From Aporhodopirellula rubra (GTDB lineage Bacteria > Planctomycetota > Planctomycetia > Pirellulales > Pirellulaceae): DNA of 64,000 nucleotides. The stretch covers positions 78,656-142,655 of the forward strand of contig NZ_JACHXU010000012.1 of assembly GCF_014192335.1 (NCBI RefSeq). Reading direction: 5' to 3'. The notes under the pieces are model-generated. The model saw only the letters and a list, made by a program, of their open reading frames with translations, did not search any database and was not told the origin of the DNA. Below are positions 48,396 through 56,733 of the stretch, one piece after another (within the stretch, counting starts at the first letter, position 1; each line of letters opens with the position of its first letter). A program made the position numbers and the translations under genes.

Positions 48396-48857
48396 TCACC
48401 CAGTTTGAATATCGCGAATGTTCTCTAGAATCATCGTCTTTCCACCGACATGAACTTTGATCGAACGTGCTTCGTTTTCACCATTTGTTTCCACGGTGAC
48501 GCGATCGACCACTCCGTCAACTTGACTGGAGTCTGTCGCAAGTCCCGAAACCTGCTTCCCGATCAATCCGCTCGCCGTGACGAGTTGTTGGTTGTCCGAC
48601 AACGTCGTCAACGTCCCGGTCAACTCGTCGGTCGCCCCGATCTCACGAATCAAACCGATCTGCTGGACCATTTCCGAGTTGTCCATCGGGTTGAGCGGAT
48701 CCTGGTTCTGCAACTCCTGAATCAACAACTTTAGGAAGTCATCCGTCCCGAGGTCGTTGTACCCATCGTTGGTCCCCGAACTCGACGACGTCGACGAAAA
48801 ATTCGCAGTCGAAGCAGCAGTCGTACTTCCGGTCTGGGAGGCAGCGGACATGGGCAA
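48396..48857 (-). CDS. flgD: Flagellar hook assembly scaffold FlgD
   Basis: A 153-residue cap protein for hook growth. The FlgD signature is clear: LGTDDFLKLLIQELQNQDPL, NPMDNSEMVQQIGLIREIGA. It lacks the C-terminal FLG-FN3 domain of longer FlgD proteins, as do many short members. A Ser/Thr-rich N-terminus precedes the core. It is transcribed just before flgE, the protein whose polymerisation it caps, with 55 bp between them. Confidence 0.92.
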   Translation of the reverse strand: MPMSAASQTGSTTAASTANFSSTSSSSGTNDGYNDLGTDDFLKLLIQELQNQDPLNPMDNSEMVQQIGLIREIGATDELTGTLTTLSDNQQLVTASGLIGKQVSGLATDSSQVDGVVDRVTVETNGENEARSIKVHVGGKTMILENIRDIQTG

Positions 48858-49165
48858 AAATCCTCAGAGAAAATTGGTTATCGAGCGATCCACTCACGCC
48901 CACCCGATACCAAACCCCACCCCGGCAAATCAAGAGACATCATTCAACAGAAACAACAGGAGCGTTCACATTAATAATGTCTCCTTCCATACTGTCGCCG
49001 ATTATTAACCCAAGACAGCCTTGAGACGTGCCACCCGATTTGTTTACGGTCCGACAGGTATTAGGTGATGAATTTACACCATCGCGGATCGCCCGCTCCC
49101 TGTCGTTGAGTGCTCAGCGTCGCCCGCTCGCGATTCACGCCGACCTCATTCAACCAGGCTGCATC

Positions 49166-50059
49166 ATGACAAATACCACGACGTCCCCTGCGACGACCAC
49201 TTGCCCCATCCTCGACCGCGAGACCGATGTCACGCCGACTCCGTATCAGCGTGACGAGTGGAAGATCGTCAAATGCCAGGAAACGGGATTCGTTTTCCTG
49301 GCCGATCCACCAGACTACTCTCAGCTGGAAACGGAGTTTGCGTGGGAAAAAACGAGCGAGCAAGAACGCACCCGTCGAGAAACCGAACAGCCGATCGCGT
49401 CGAGAATTTCCAACATTGCGAAAGGCATTAAGAGAACAGTCAATCCGGGCCGCAAAAAGATCGCCCGACTCGCCAATCAATTCCTCGCACAGCAGCAAAA
49501 TTCCGAGCCGACAACGATCCTAGATATCGGATGCGGCGGCGGTTGTCTGCTGGTCAATATTGCGAAGGAATCGACACGTGTGGGTCGTGACATTCGCCCG
49601 CTCGGCATCGAAGTCTCGGAACAACTCGCAAGAAACTCTCGCAAATTGCTTGGCCCTTACGGTGGCGATGTCATCATGGCCAGCGCGATCGATGGTGCCG
49701 CCGCGATGGCCCCACAGAGCGTCGGGTTGGTGCTGATGTCATCGTTTCTCGAACACGAATGCCAACCACTTCGTCTACTTCGCAACCTAAGAGAAGCACT
49801 CACACCCGATGGCGCGATCATCCTGAAAGTGCCCAACTTCGACTGCTGGAATCGAGTCGTCCGAAAAGAACGTTGGTGTGGTTTTCGATATCCCGATCAC
49901 GTCAACTACTTCACACCCACGACGTTACAACGCCTCGCCAAAGAAGCCGGCCTCGAGATGCTTCCTCAGCCACTGAGTAATCGCTCACCGATCAGCGATA
50001 ACATGTATGCGACCCTCAAACTTGGCACCGCCAGCGTTGCCAAACGATCCGCGGCGTAG
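49166..50059 (+). CDS. Class I SAM-dependent methyltransferase
   Basis: A 297-residue enzyme. Residues about 20-60 (DRETDVTPTPYQRDEWKIVK and CQETGFVFLADPPDYSQLE) look like the remnant of the small zinc-ribbon head found in sugar or lipid methyltransferases of the Methyltransf_23 type. The SAM site is ILDIGCGGGCLLVNIA. A later SSFLEHECQPLRLLRNLREA and ALTPDGAIILKVPNFD fit motifs II-III, and RYPDHVNYFTPTTLQRLAKE is characteristic of this subgroup. The acceptor is unknown; its position before surface-polymer genes suggests a glycan or lipid. I took the ATG at 49166; the frame extends to 49028. Confidence 0.87.
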   Translation: MTNTTTSPATTTCPILDRETDVTPTPYQRDEWKIVKCQETGFVFLADPPDYSQLETEFAWEKTSEQERTRRETEQPIASRISNIAKGIKRTVNPGRKKIARLANQFLAQQQNSEPTTILDIGCGGGCLLVNIAKESTRVGRDIRPLGIEVSEQLARNSRKLLGPYGGDVIMASAIDGAAAMAPQSVGLVLMSSFLEHECQPLRLLRNLREALTPDGAIILKVPNFDCWNRVVRKERWCGFRYPDHVNYFTPTTLQRLAKEAGLEMLPQPLSNRSPISDNMYATLKLGTASVAKRSAA

Positions 50060-50711
50060 CCTCAAACACCGGTCGACGCTTCAAGTCACTGGCTGGAGCA
50101 TGTATGCAAATGACGTCGGTTGTCAAAGGTAGCTACCTTCAACGCGACAAGCTCGCGCATTGCTTCTCGCTATCGACGCCCACGACTGGTTGGCTCGCAC
50201 AACCAGTTTGCTCACTCCGCCAGTTGTTGCACTCTGCGTGATGCAACGTTCGCGGTAGAGCGAGCCCTCTCACGTGAATTCGCTTCGCGCGACAAAACGC
50301 CCGGCAACTTCTCAACTCCATATGGCAACGACTCGAGTTGCCCTCTTTCGTTTGCGCATCGGCTTGTGTGAACCGCTCGCCCCCCTCGCTTACGGTGAAA
50401 TCCGGGTTGCGGGAAACACGCTTTTTCGCGTACAGGAGCCGAGATTCTTCCCAATTCCTTTGCCAAGATTTCATTTTCAACCGATCGTTTCACCGCGAAA
50501 ATCGTGGGCAAAAACGTAAACTGAATGAAATCGTCACGCGTTTTTCAAGACGTCCCAACGTGTGAACCGTCGCTCCACAGCGTGGCGAGCATTTCGGAAG
50601 CATCCCCCGCGACCGCCCGGCTGAACACGCCCCCCAAACGATCCACCAGCATAACGCTACACCTCGGCGCAACTCAAACTTCCGACAACGCACTTCATCG
50701 CGATTCCTTCC
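50060..50711. other. Intergenic region with small palindromes
   Basis: About 650 bp with no convincing gene. It holds a 14-bp perfect palindrome, AAGGTAGCTACCTT (50126-50139), and a hairpin with 8-bp arms ACTGGTTG/CAACCAGT and a 7-base loop (50185-50207) which may end the methyltransferase transcript, although no T-run follows. The promoter of the LTA-synthase-like gene should lie at the right end. Confidence 0.5.
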
Positions 50712-52349
50712 ATGACAGCAAACAGCGAATCCGCAACGCCCGCGACTTCCGACGAATCAGCGATAGCTGAACAACCGACTCGTCTCGCCACCCGCCGGAC
50801 CCTGTGGATATTGTCCGCTCTCGTGCTGTTTTGGGCAGTCGAAATCCTCATCCTCCAACAACTGACGACCTTTCCCGAAGCGGCGATCCCGACTGGCCGT
50901 GTCGTCAAGGATGCCGCCCGACGCCTCCTCCTCAATGTTGCGGCCTGTACGGTCATCGTCTGCTTGCTTCGAGGATGGGCACTGCGAGCATCGTTCGTAA
51001 TCGGGTTGATCGCGACCAACCTGCTGTTCGTATACGCCAGCTACTTTGGGTCACCACTTTCATGGCCGGTCCTGTCCAGCCAGTGGCGTGAAGGACTCGC
51101 GGTCAGCGATCACGGCATGTCACTCATCAATTGGAACGTGTTCGCCATCGGGCTTCTCGCCCTCGCGATCAAAATTGGACTCGCCAACGCAGTCCGCCGC
51201 GGCCCCTTACCACGACGCACCAACCTGAAATGGGCATCAATCGCGGCAACGACCTACGTCGCCCTCGCGGTGAGCCTCGCCGTCGTTCACAAGCCCATTC
51301 GACGCATCCACATGGGCACGCCCGAGTACATCTATGGCTATGTCGTGGCCTGGACCGCCGAAGCCATTTCTTTCGATAACGAAACGTTATTGAAGGAAGC
51401 TCTCGCGAAAGCCGAAGCCAAGAGCGACGTACTGACGAACATCGAACAACCGCTGAATCTAGCCGACAAGGTCGCAATCATTCAGGTGGAAAGCCTCGAT
51501 TTCGATGCCATCGAAAGCACCGTCGACGGTGAACCCGTGATGCCCTTTCTCCAAGACCTCCAACAGCTATCGATGCGGTATTCGGTCAAACCGTTTCACA
51601 ATACGGGATCCTCCGAAGCCGATTTCTCAATGCTGACAACGGCGACGCCCAACGGACGCGTCAATCCGTTTCAAATCTATGGCTTCCCCTACGATCAGGC
51701 TCTGCCCTGGCTCGCAAAACAGCAGGGCTATGCTCCATTCGCATTCCATGGAAATACAGGCGAATTCTTCCACCGCCGCAAAGCCTATGACCAAATGGGT
51801 TTTGAAAAGCTGTATTTCACCGAAGAACTCAAACCGCTCGAAGTGGCGGGCGAGTGGGACGAAGAACTCCTCGATTTCTCTGCCGAATTGCTCGCCAAAG
51901 CATCCGAGCCGACTCTGCATTTCGTCATCACAATCACCTCACACGGCCCGTTCAATAAATTGAAGGAGTCCGAGCGAGAACTCTACACCAAACCATCGAG
52001 TCCGCACGAGCACTACCTCAACAGCATGCGTTACGTCGACCATGCTCTCGAAAGCTATATCGACCAACTGCCTGAGGACACCACCGTCGTCATCTACGGC
52101 GATCACCAATCAAACATCCATGGCTACGGTGAATCCGAAACCCATCGTGACCATGTCCCCTGGCTGATTTACCAGAAGGGTAACGACCTCTCCAAACAAC
52201 AGAATTCGCTAGCCTCGGGATTGGCACTTTCTGGAAACTTGTCACAACTCGATATGGTTTGCTACCTTCGCGACCGACTCGCCGAAACTCCGCTTTCCGA
52301 CGACAGGATTGCGGCGATGAAATCCAATCCACGCACGACGCTGAAATAG
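50712..52349 (+). CDS. LTA-synthase-like phosphoglycerol transferase
   Basis: A 545-residue membrane enzyme of the LtaS/OpgB sulfatase-like group. Four or five membrane helices fill residues 29-195, followed by the extracytoplasmic catalytic domain. Residues matching the LtaS active site are Glu260 in VAIIQVESLD, the Thr298 nucleophile in HNTGSSEADFSML, His411 in ITSHGPF, and Asp464-His465 in IYGDHQSN. In Gram-positives LtaS polymerises glycerol phosphate from phosphatidylglycerol; Gram-negative relatives put phosphoglycerol on periplasmic glucans or surface polymers. The acceptor here is unknown. It is 14 bp from the next gene, so the two are an operon. Confidence 0.9.
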   Translation: MTANSESATPATSDESAIAEQPTRLATRRTLWILSALVLFWAVEILILQQLTTFPEAAIPTGRVVKDAARRLLLNVAACTVIVCLLRGWALRASFVIGLIATNLLFVYASYFGSPLSWPVLSSQWREGLAVSDHGMSLINWNVFAIGLLALAIKIGLANAVRRGPLPRRTNLKWASIAATTYVALAVSLAVVHKPIRRIHMGTPEYIYGYVVAWTAEAISFDNETLLKEALAKAEAKSDVLTNIEQPLNLADKVAIIQVESLDFDAIESTVDGEPVMPFLQDLQQLSMRYSVKPFHNTGSSEADFSMLTTATPNGRVNPFQIYGFPYDQALPWLAKQQGYAPFAFHGNTGEFFHRRKAYDQMGFEKLYFTEELKPLEVAGEWDEELLDFSAELLAKASEPTLHFVITITSHGPFNKLKESERELYTKPSSPHEHYLNSMRYVDHALESYIDQLPEDTTVVIYGDHQSNIHGYGESETHRDHVPWLIYQKGNDLSKQQNSLASGLALSGNLSQLDMVCYLRDRLAETPLSDDRIAAMKSNPRTTLK

Positions 52350-52363
52350 AGAAGGAATCTCGA

Positions 52364-53272
52364 ATGCAATTGATACTTAAAAGAATTTTTGGCACGACAG
52401 TGCGTGAGCGCATCGCCAACACGATCAGCTATGTCTTGGTCTTTGCCTGCATCACGCTCGGCATGCAACTCAAATGGGCGTCGAAGTCACCGAATCCCGC
52501 CGAATGGAACGCCTATTCGCCGCTCGCGAACGCGCACCTATACGAGTCGCTCAACCCCGCTCGCCCTGTCGCAATGCCAGTCGTCTCGCACCGCGGCGGA
52601 GTAGTTCCGGGCATCCACGAAGCAGGCACGCTGGCCCGTCTCGACTACAACTACAGCCAAGGCCAGCGGATCTTCGAACTCGATTTCAGTTGGACGTCGG
52701 ATGAACAAATCGTCGTCAAACACGATTGGAACGAACGTTCTGTGATTCCGACACTCGACGAATACCTCGCCGAATCGCCCGAAGACAACGCGTCGCTCAC
52801 GATGGTCTACGATTGGCTCGCGACTCATCCCGACGCGTTCATTGTCACCGATTGCAAGAAACGCAGTCTCGAAGGCGCCGCCCGTATCCGCATGGAACGC
52901 CCCGAACTCGTTCCCCAGTTCATCCTGCAGATCTACCAACTCAAAGACTATGACTTAGTCCAATCTCAAGGGTTCCGAAACGTTATCCTGACACTGTATC
53001 GATGCCTGCCCGACGCACCGGCCTCCTCGATCGCCGACTTCATGCGAACTCACGACCTGTTCGCTCTGACGATTCCCAAAAAGCGGGCGGGCGACAAAGA
53101 ACTCATCAAAGCCGCCACGGATGCAGGCGTGCCCGTTTACGCACACACCGTTAACGATTCGGAGATGCTAGCAAACCTCCTGCAAGAAGGCATCTTCGGT
53201 GTGTACTCCGACGAACTCAACATCGGGATCACCGAAGTCGCCGCGATCACCTCAACCGCATCGAAACGCTAA
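52364..53272 (+). CDS. Membrane-anchored GDPD-like phosphodiesterase
   Basis: A 302-residue protein. An N-terminal membrane anchor (ISYVLVFACITLGMQL) precedes a TIM-barrel domain of the glycerophosphodiester phosphodiesterase type. VSHRGG (His76), IFELDFSW (Glu105, Asp107) and VVKHDWN (His120) supply the metal and catalytic residues. The rest, including MVYDWLATHPDAFIVTDCKK and AHTVNDSEMLANLL, is typical. It would cleave glycerophosphodiesters outside the cytoplasmic membrane. Pairing with an LtaS-like enzyme suggests turnover or trimming of a glycerol-phosphate polymer or substituent. The ATG at 52364 has a Shine-Dalgarno site (AGAAGGA) just upstream. Confidence 0.87.
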   Translation: MQLILKRIFGTTVRERIANTISYVLVFACITLGMQLKWASKSPNPAEWNAYSPLANAHLYESLNPARPVAMPVVSHRGGVVPGIHEAGTLARLDYNYSQGQRIFELDFSWTSDEQIVVKHDWNERSVIPTLDEYLAESPEDNASLTMVYDWLATHPDAFIVTDCKKRSLEGAARIRMERPELVPQFILQIYQLKDYDLVQSQGFRNVILTLYRCLPDAPASSIADFMRTHDLFALTIPKKRAGDKELIKAATDAGVPVYAHTVNDSEMLANLLQEGIFGVYSDELNIGITEVAAITSTASKR

Positions 53273-53812
53273 AGGCAACGAGGAATATCTCGCCGGTGCA
53301 TCGTAAGCATGCGTCACGTCGTGCGTGACTACTGCAGTCGCAATCGACCTTATCGAGACTGCTGCAAGACGAGATTAAGACAATGCCCCAATATCAGCGT
53401 CACCGCGTGCGGGTGGACACAACAAGGCTAACCACAATCGCATCCTCTCGCATGAACTCGGCGCACGCCAGACAAAATGTGATCGGGGATGCGTCACAGC
53501 TCCAAAGGCTTTCCGCGCCACGCCCTTTGCATCACCGACACGCACTTCAAACAGTTCCATCTGCGATATGACAGTCAATCGGGCTGCAGCGACGAGCGGT
53601 AAATACGGGCTCATGCACGTGTGTTTTGCCCGCAGGCAAATTGATCTTGAACCGGGTATTGATACTTTCTATTCTCCGCGCGTGGGGTGAAAGCATCACT
53701 TACCAACCGGGGTACCCTCGGGATGAGTTCCGCACAGGAATGACGTCTCGCGAAGAGGACTTCGCGATGCGTTTTTCATTCAGATTCCAAGACAATGTCG
53801 TAGGAAAAGTCT
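53273..53812. other. Intergenic region, no gene recognised
   Basis: A 540-bp stretch before the licD-like gene with only a small hairpin (TTTGCC-CGCA-GGCAAA, 53626-53641). Short open frames run on both strands but none has convincing starts or composition. From about 53640 rightwards the DNA becomes visibly richer in A and T. Confidence 0.45.
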
Positions 53813-54646
53813 ATGTTCGAGCAAATATTTGCACGTCTCGCGTGTGCTCTGATTCCAGGACGGAGAAGACGCCGGCGAGCTCGTAAGTTTTTGCTTCGTC
53901 ATTCCAACGCCGTGCTCCACGAAAAGGTGGATCACTTGCAAGCGATGTTGGCGTCAATCTATCCCGTAGATGAGGCATTGCCGGCAACGGGCAGCGAACG
54001 CAAGGTCCAGGAAGCCGGATTGGGCACGCTTGTGGCGATTGATCGCATATGCCGCAACAACGGCCTGCAATATTGGTTGGACGGCGGAACACTATTAGGA
54101 GCGGTCCGACACAAGGGTTTCATCCCATGGGACGACGACATCGATATCAGCATGCCAGTCGCAGACAGAGCCAAATTAATAGAAATTTTGCGTAGTTGTG
54201 ACAACGGAAACGAATTCGCAATTTACGAACGTCCCTCATCCAAAACGATCAATGTCTGCAAATGCTCGTTTGCGATTGGGACCAAAACCGTCAAGAAAAA
54301 ACGACAGACTGAACAGTATGTCGGCGGGAAAATGCTAACTCCTGTCGTTGATATTTTCACCTTCGATGAAGACAAAGCCGCCAACATTTGGAAGTCCAAT
54401 TTTAATGGCGTCCTCAACTTTGAACTCAATACATGCGACCTCTTCCCTCTGAAGGAAGCTGATTTTGAAGGCCATTCGTTCATGGTGCCGCAAAAACCAG
54501 ACGTGATTCTAACCAAGTCATACGGAGTCAACTTTCAATCCTGGCCTCCACTCGACGGACAGTGGAGCCACGGTGGCAAAGTTGATTGGTTTGAAAACGA
54601 GGAAGAAGCAAACAAATTCCTGCAACGCCGAAATAGGGCAGCATAG
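53813..54646 (+). CDS. LicD family phosphotransferase
   Basis: A 277-residue protein with the LicD/nucleotidyltransferase-fold signature QYWLDGGTLLGAVRHKGFIP then WDDDIDISMP (Asp90, and Asp107/Asp109/Asp111 region). It is followed by the usual FKSFAIG-like strands (here CKCSFAIGTKT) and VVDIFTFDEDKA. LicD enzymes transfer phosphocholine or other phospho-groups from CDP-activated donors onto surface sugars. The N-terminus is basic and helical (RRRRRRARKF), without a membrane segment. The gene starts a three-gene set with a methyltransferase and a cytidylyltransferase that could make the CDP-donor. It is AT-richer than its neighbours. Confidence 0.9.
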   Translation: MFEQIFARLACALIPGRRRRRRARKFLLRHSNAVLHEKVDHLQAMLASIYPVDEALPATGSERKVQEAGLGTLVAIDRICRNNGLQYWLDGGTLLGAVRHKGFIPWDDDIDISMPVADRAKLIEILRSCDNGNEFAIYERPSSKTINVCKCSFAIGTKTVKKKRQTEQYVGGKMLTPVVDIFTFDEDKAANIWKSNFNGVLNFELNTCDLFPLKEADFEGHSFMVPQKPDVILTKSYGVNFQSWPPLDGQWSHGGKVDWFENEEEANKFLQRRNRAA

Positions 54647-54728
54647 TTCGGTCAACCGTTCATTCTAAACGCAAGCAGAGATTCTCGAACAAACGTGCCG
54701 AATTGGCACGAAAAAATGGAAGAAGAAA

Positions 54729-55463
54729 ATGAAATCGGAAAGCAGGATTTATGGCACTCAGACCAAGATAAACACTGAGAATGTGCATGCATTTTACGAA
54801 AGTCGCTTCTCTACTGAGAATCCGCTCGCATCGGTAATGATGCGAGCGAATCCAGATGATGGCATTGCGGAACTGCGAAACCAAAACGAAATGCAGGTAC
54901 TGAGTTCCTTGCTCGATTTGTCGCAGTCTTATCGAATTTTCGATGTCGGCTGCGGACTCGGTCGTTGGGCCGGAAACCTCGCGGATTCCATTGCACTGTA
55001 CGATGGAATTGACTTCACGCAAAACTATGTCACTGAGGCCCGCAAACTATTTCCGGGTGCAGAAAACGTTCGATTCACCCAAATGTCCGCAACAGACATC
55101 CAGGTGGACCAACTTCACCCGCCATACGATCTCGTAATCATCAACGGATTGTGCGTCTATCTGAATGACGAGGACCTACAACCACTGTTTGAGGCGGTCG
55201 CCTCAATGGTGAGTCCGAATCCTCAAATCTATTTCCGTGAATCGATTTCCATCATGGAATCAAGACTCACGCTGAAGGACTTCCCTTCGGAAGAACTCGC
55301 GGTTGACTACAACGCGGTCTATCGAACGGCTCAGGAGTACGAGACTTTTTTTCAAAAACACTTGCCGGATTTCCAAATCCAACAGACTGATTTGCTTTTG
55401 ACAAAAGAATTGGGTGCCCGCGAGGAAACCAACCAACGTTTCTGGTTACTGAAGTCGAAATAG
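54729..55463 (+). CDS. Class I SAM-dependent methyltransferase
   Basis: A 244-residue enzyme. The SAM-binding loop is IFDVGCGLGRWAGNLAD, followed by LYDGIDFTQNYVTEARKLFP (acidic end of strand 2) and YDLVIINGLCVYLNDEDLQP (motif IV). No membrane segment. The acceptor is unknown. Being flanked by a LicD-type transferase and an HxGH cytidylyltransferase, it could methylate the amino group of a phosphoethanolamine-type head (towards phosphocholine) or a sugar; this is inference only. A Gly-rich Shine-Dalgarno site is seen upstream (GGAAGAAG). Confidence 0.82.
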   Translation: MKSESRIYGTQTKINTENVHAFYESRFSTENPLASVMMRANPDDGIAELRNQNEMQVLSSLLDLSQSYRIFDVGCGLGRWAGNLADSIALYDGIDFTQNYVTEARKLFPGAENVRFTQMSATDIQVDQLHPPYDLVIINGLCVYLNDEDLQPLFEAVASMVSPNPQIYFRESISIMESRLTLKDFPSEELAVDYNAVYRTAQEYETFFQKHLPDFQIQQTDLLLTKELGAREETNQRFWLLKSK

Positions 55464-55555
55464 ACTAGTGACGGGCAAAAAGCAGGGCGTGTCAAGGACC
55501 TCACGTTTGGAACATATTCAGGTCTCATGTTTTGAAGTACTTTGGGAATAAAGCA

Positions 55556-56002
55556 ATGAAGAAGGTTCTCCTCTGTGGCAGCTTTGACCTCTTTCATATT
55601 GGTCACTTCACCGTCATCGAAAAGGCGAGTGCACAGGGCGACTTCTTGACAGTTGGCGTCCATCAGGATTCGGAGAACATGAAGGAAGTCGACTACTTCT
55701 ATTCTCCAGAAGAACGTAAGCGGATCATCAAATCTCTTCGGTTTGTAGACGAAGTCATTCTTTATGAACGTATGGAAGAATTGGTTCGACAGATCGACTT
55801 TGACGTGCTCTGCCATGGGCCAGACAACGTTGCCCCGCGTTTCCAGAGGATTTTCGCTTGGTGCAGAGAACACGGTCGAAGTGTAGTGGAGTTGCCTCGT
55901 ACCGAAGGTATCTCTTCAACTGCGATTCGTCGATTCATAACAAGGACCATTTCTCCTAGCACCCACGGACAACTTCCCTCGAGCGACAAGAAAGTTGCTT
56001 AG
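55556..56002 (+). CDS. HxGH cytidylyltransferase (TagD/PCT-like)
   Basis: A 148-residue enzyme with the nucleotidyltransferase signatures LCGSFDLFHIGHFTVIEKA (His14-Ile-Gly-His17) and RTEGISSTAIRRF (residues 116-128), as in glycerol-3-phosphate, ethanolamine-phosphate and choline-phosphate cytidylyltransferases. It would activate a phospho-alcohol as a CDP derivative. The exact substrate cannot be read from the sequence. It is the third gene after licD, which gives the natural link: CDP-donor maker beside a CDP-dependent transferase. The start was set at the ATG preceding KKVLLCGSF, not the upstream TTG. Confidence 0.88.
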   Translation: MKKVLLCGSFDLFHIGHFTVIEKASAQGDFLTVGVHQDSENMKEVDYFYSPEERKRIIKSLRFVDEVILYERMEELVRQIDFDVLCHGPDNVAPRFQRIFAWCREHGRSVVELPRTEGISSTAIRRFITRTISPSTHGQLPSSDKKVA

Positions 56003-56733
56003 CAGTCTTGCCTTTTGGTGCGTTCCCCAGGCCACCACAGATAATTCGCGCAATAAGGCGTCGCATTCTTGCACGGCCGAGCGAGAAGGAAGCCACAACC
56101 GGGGTGAATCGGCCTGCAACTATCCGATAAACGACGTGACTGCACAACGATCACAGCACTGAAACACGTTGTCACCGCCCGCCGAAACAATTTCGCCCGG
56201 CGTCTTCTGACCGTCGGCTGCTCCTCGCGGCGGAATCCCGCTGCGTTCTTATAGCAACCGTTTGGAAGGTAAGCCCGACCGAGAACCAGAACGCCATGAT
56301 AGGAAACTCGTTACCTGTTTATCGATATTAGGAATTGCTACACGGCCGACTGACGTCCATCCCAGTTCGCGAAGCAGCAAACAATCGACAATCGATGCAA
56401 GCCGGTGTGAGCGACTGTCTCCAATTTGACAAATTCGGCACGGCAATTTTTCGAATGACTGCGAACCGCCGTTTCGTCGAGTTCTTTAGATGTTGGCACC
56501 GTGATTAGCAGAGAGCAACTTTCGTAATGCTTTATCACTGAGAGCGGTATCCGAGAGAGACCTCCTGAGCGATAGCAATAACTTGTCATCACTCATTCAC
56601 ATTTCATTGAATCGTCTCATGCACGAAAACTCAGGTGCCTGCGAAGAGATAGTTTGCGAGATTACGTCAAGCGAGTTGACGGTGAAACGCCTCGTTGCCA
56701 GATGAAGCATCTGAAACTCAGATCGGCAAAAGT
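56003..56733. other. Intergenic region, no gene recognised
   Basis: About 730 bp between the plus-strand cytidylyltransferase and the end of the minus-strand glycosyltransferase. Apart from the weak hairpin at 56226-56251 I see nothing, and the short open frames lack credible features. It may mark an old rearrangement or insertion border at the end of the AT-richer island. Confidence 0.45.
56226..56251 (+). terminator. Weak candidate terminator
   Basis: The arms CGCGGCGG and CCGCTGCG (one mismatch) with loop AATC are followed by TTCTTA. The stem is GC-rich but the T-run is poor, and it lies about 220 bp after the cytidylyltransferase stop codon. Confidence 0.3.

Noticed and set aside
49000-49015. 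GCCGATTA resembling a sigma-28 -10 element near flgD
   Set aside because: It points away from flgD/flgE on the plus strand and no TAAA box sits at the right distance.
50120-50565. Several overlapping short open frames upstream of the LTA-synthase-like gene
   Set aside because: They contradict each other in frame, carry no domain, and lie in DNA with small palindromes; treated as intergenic.
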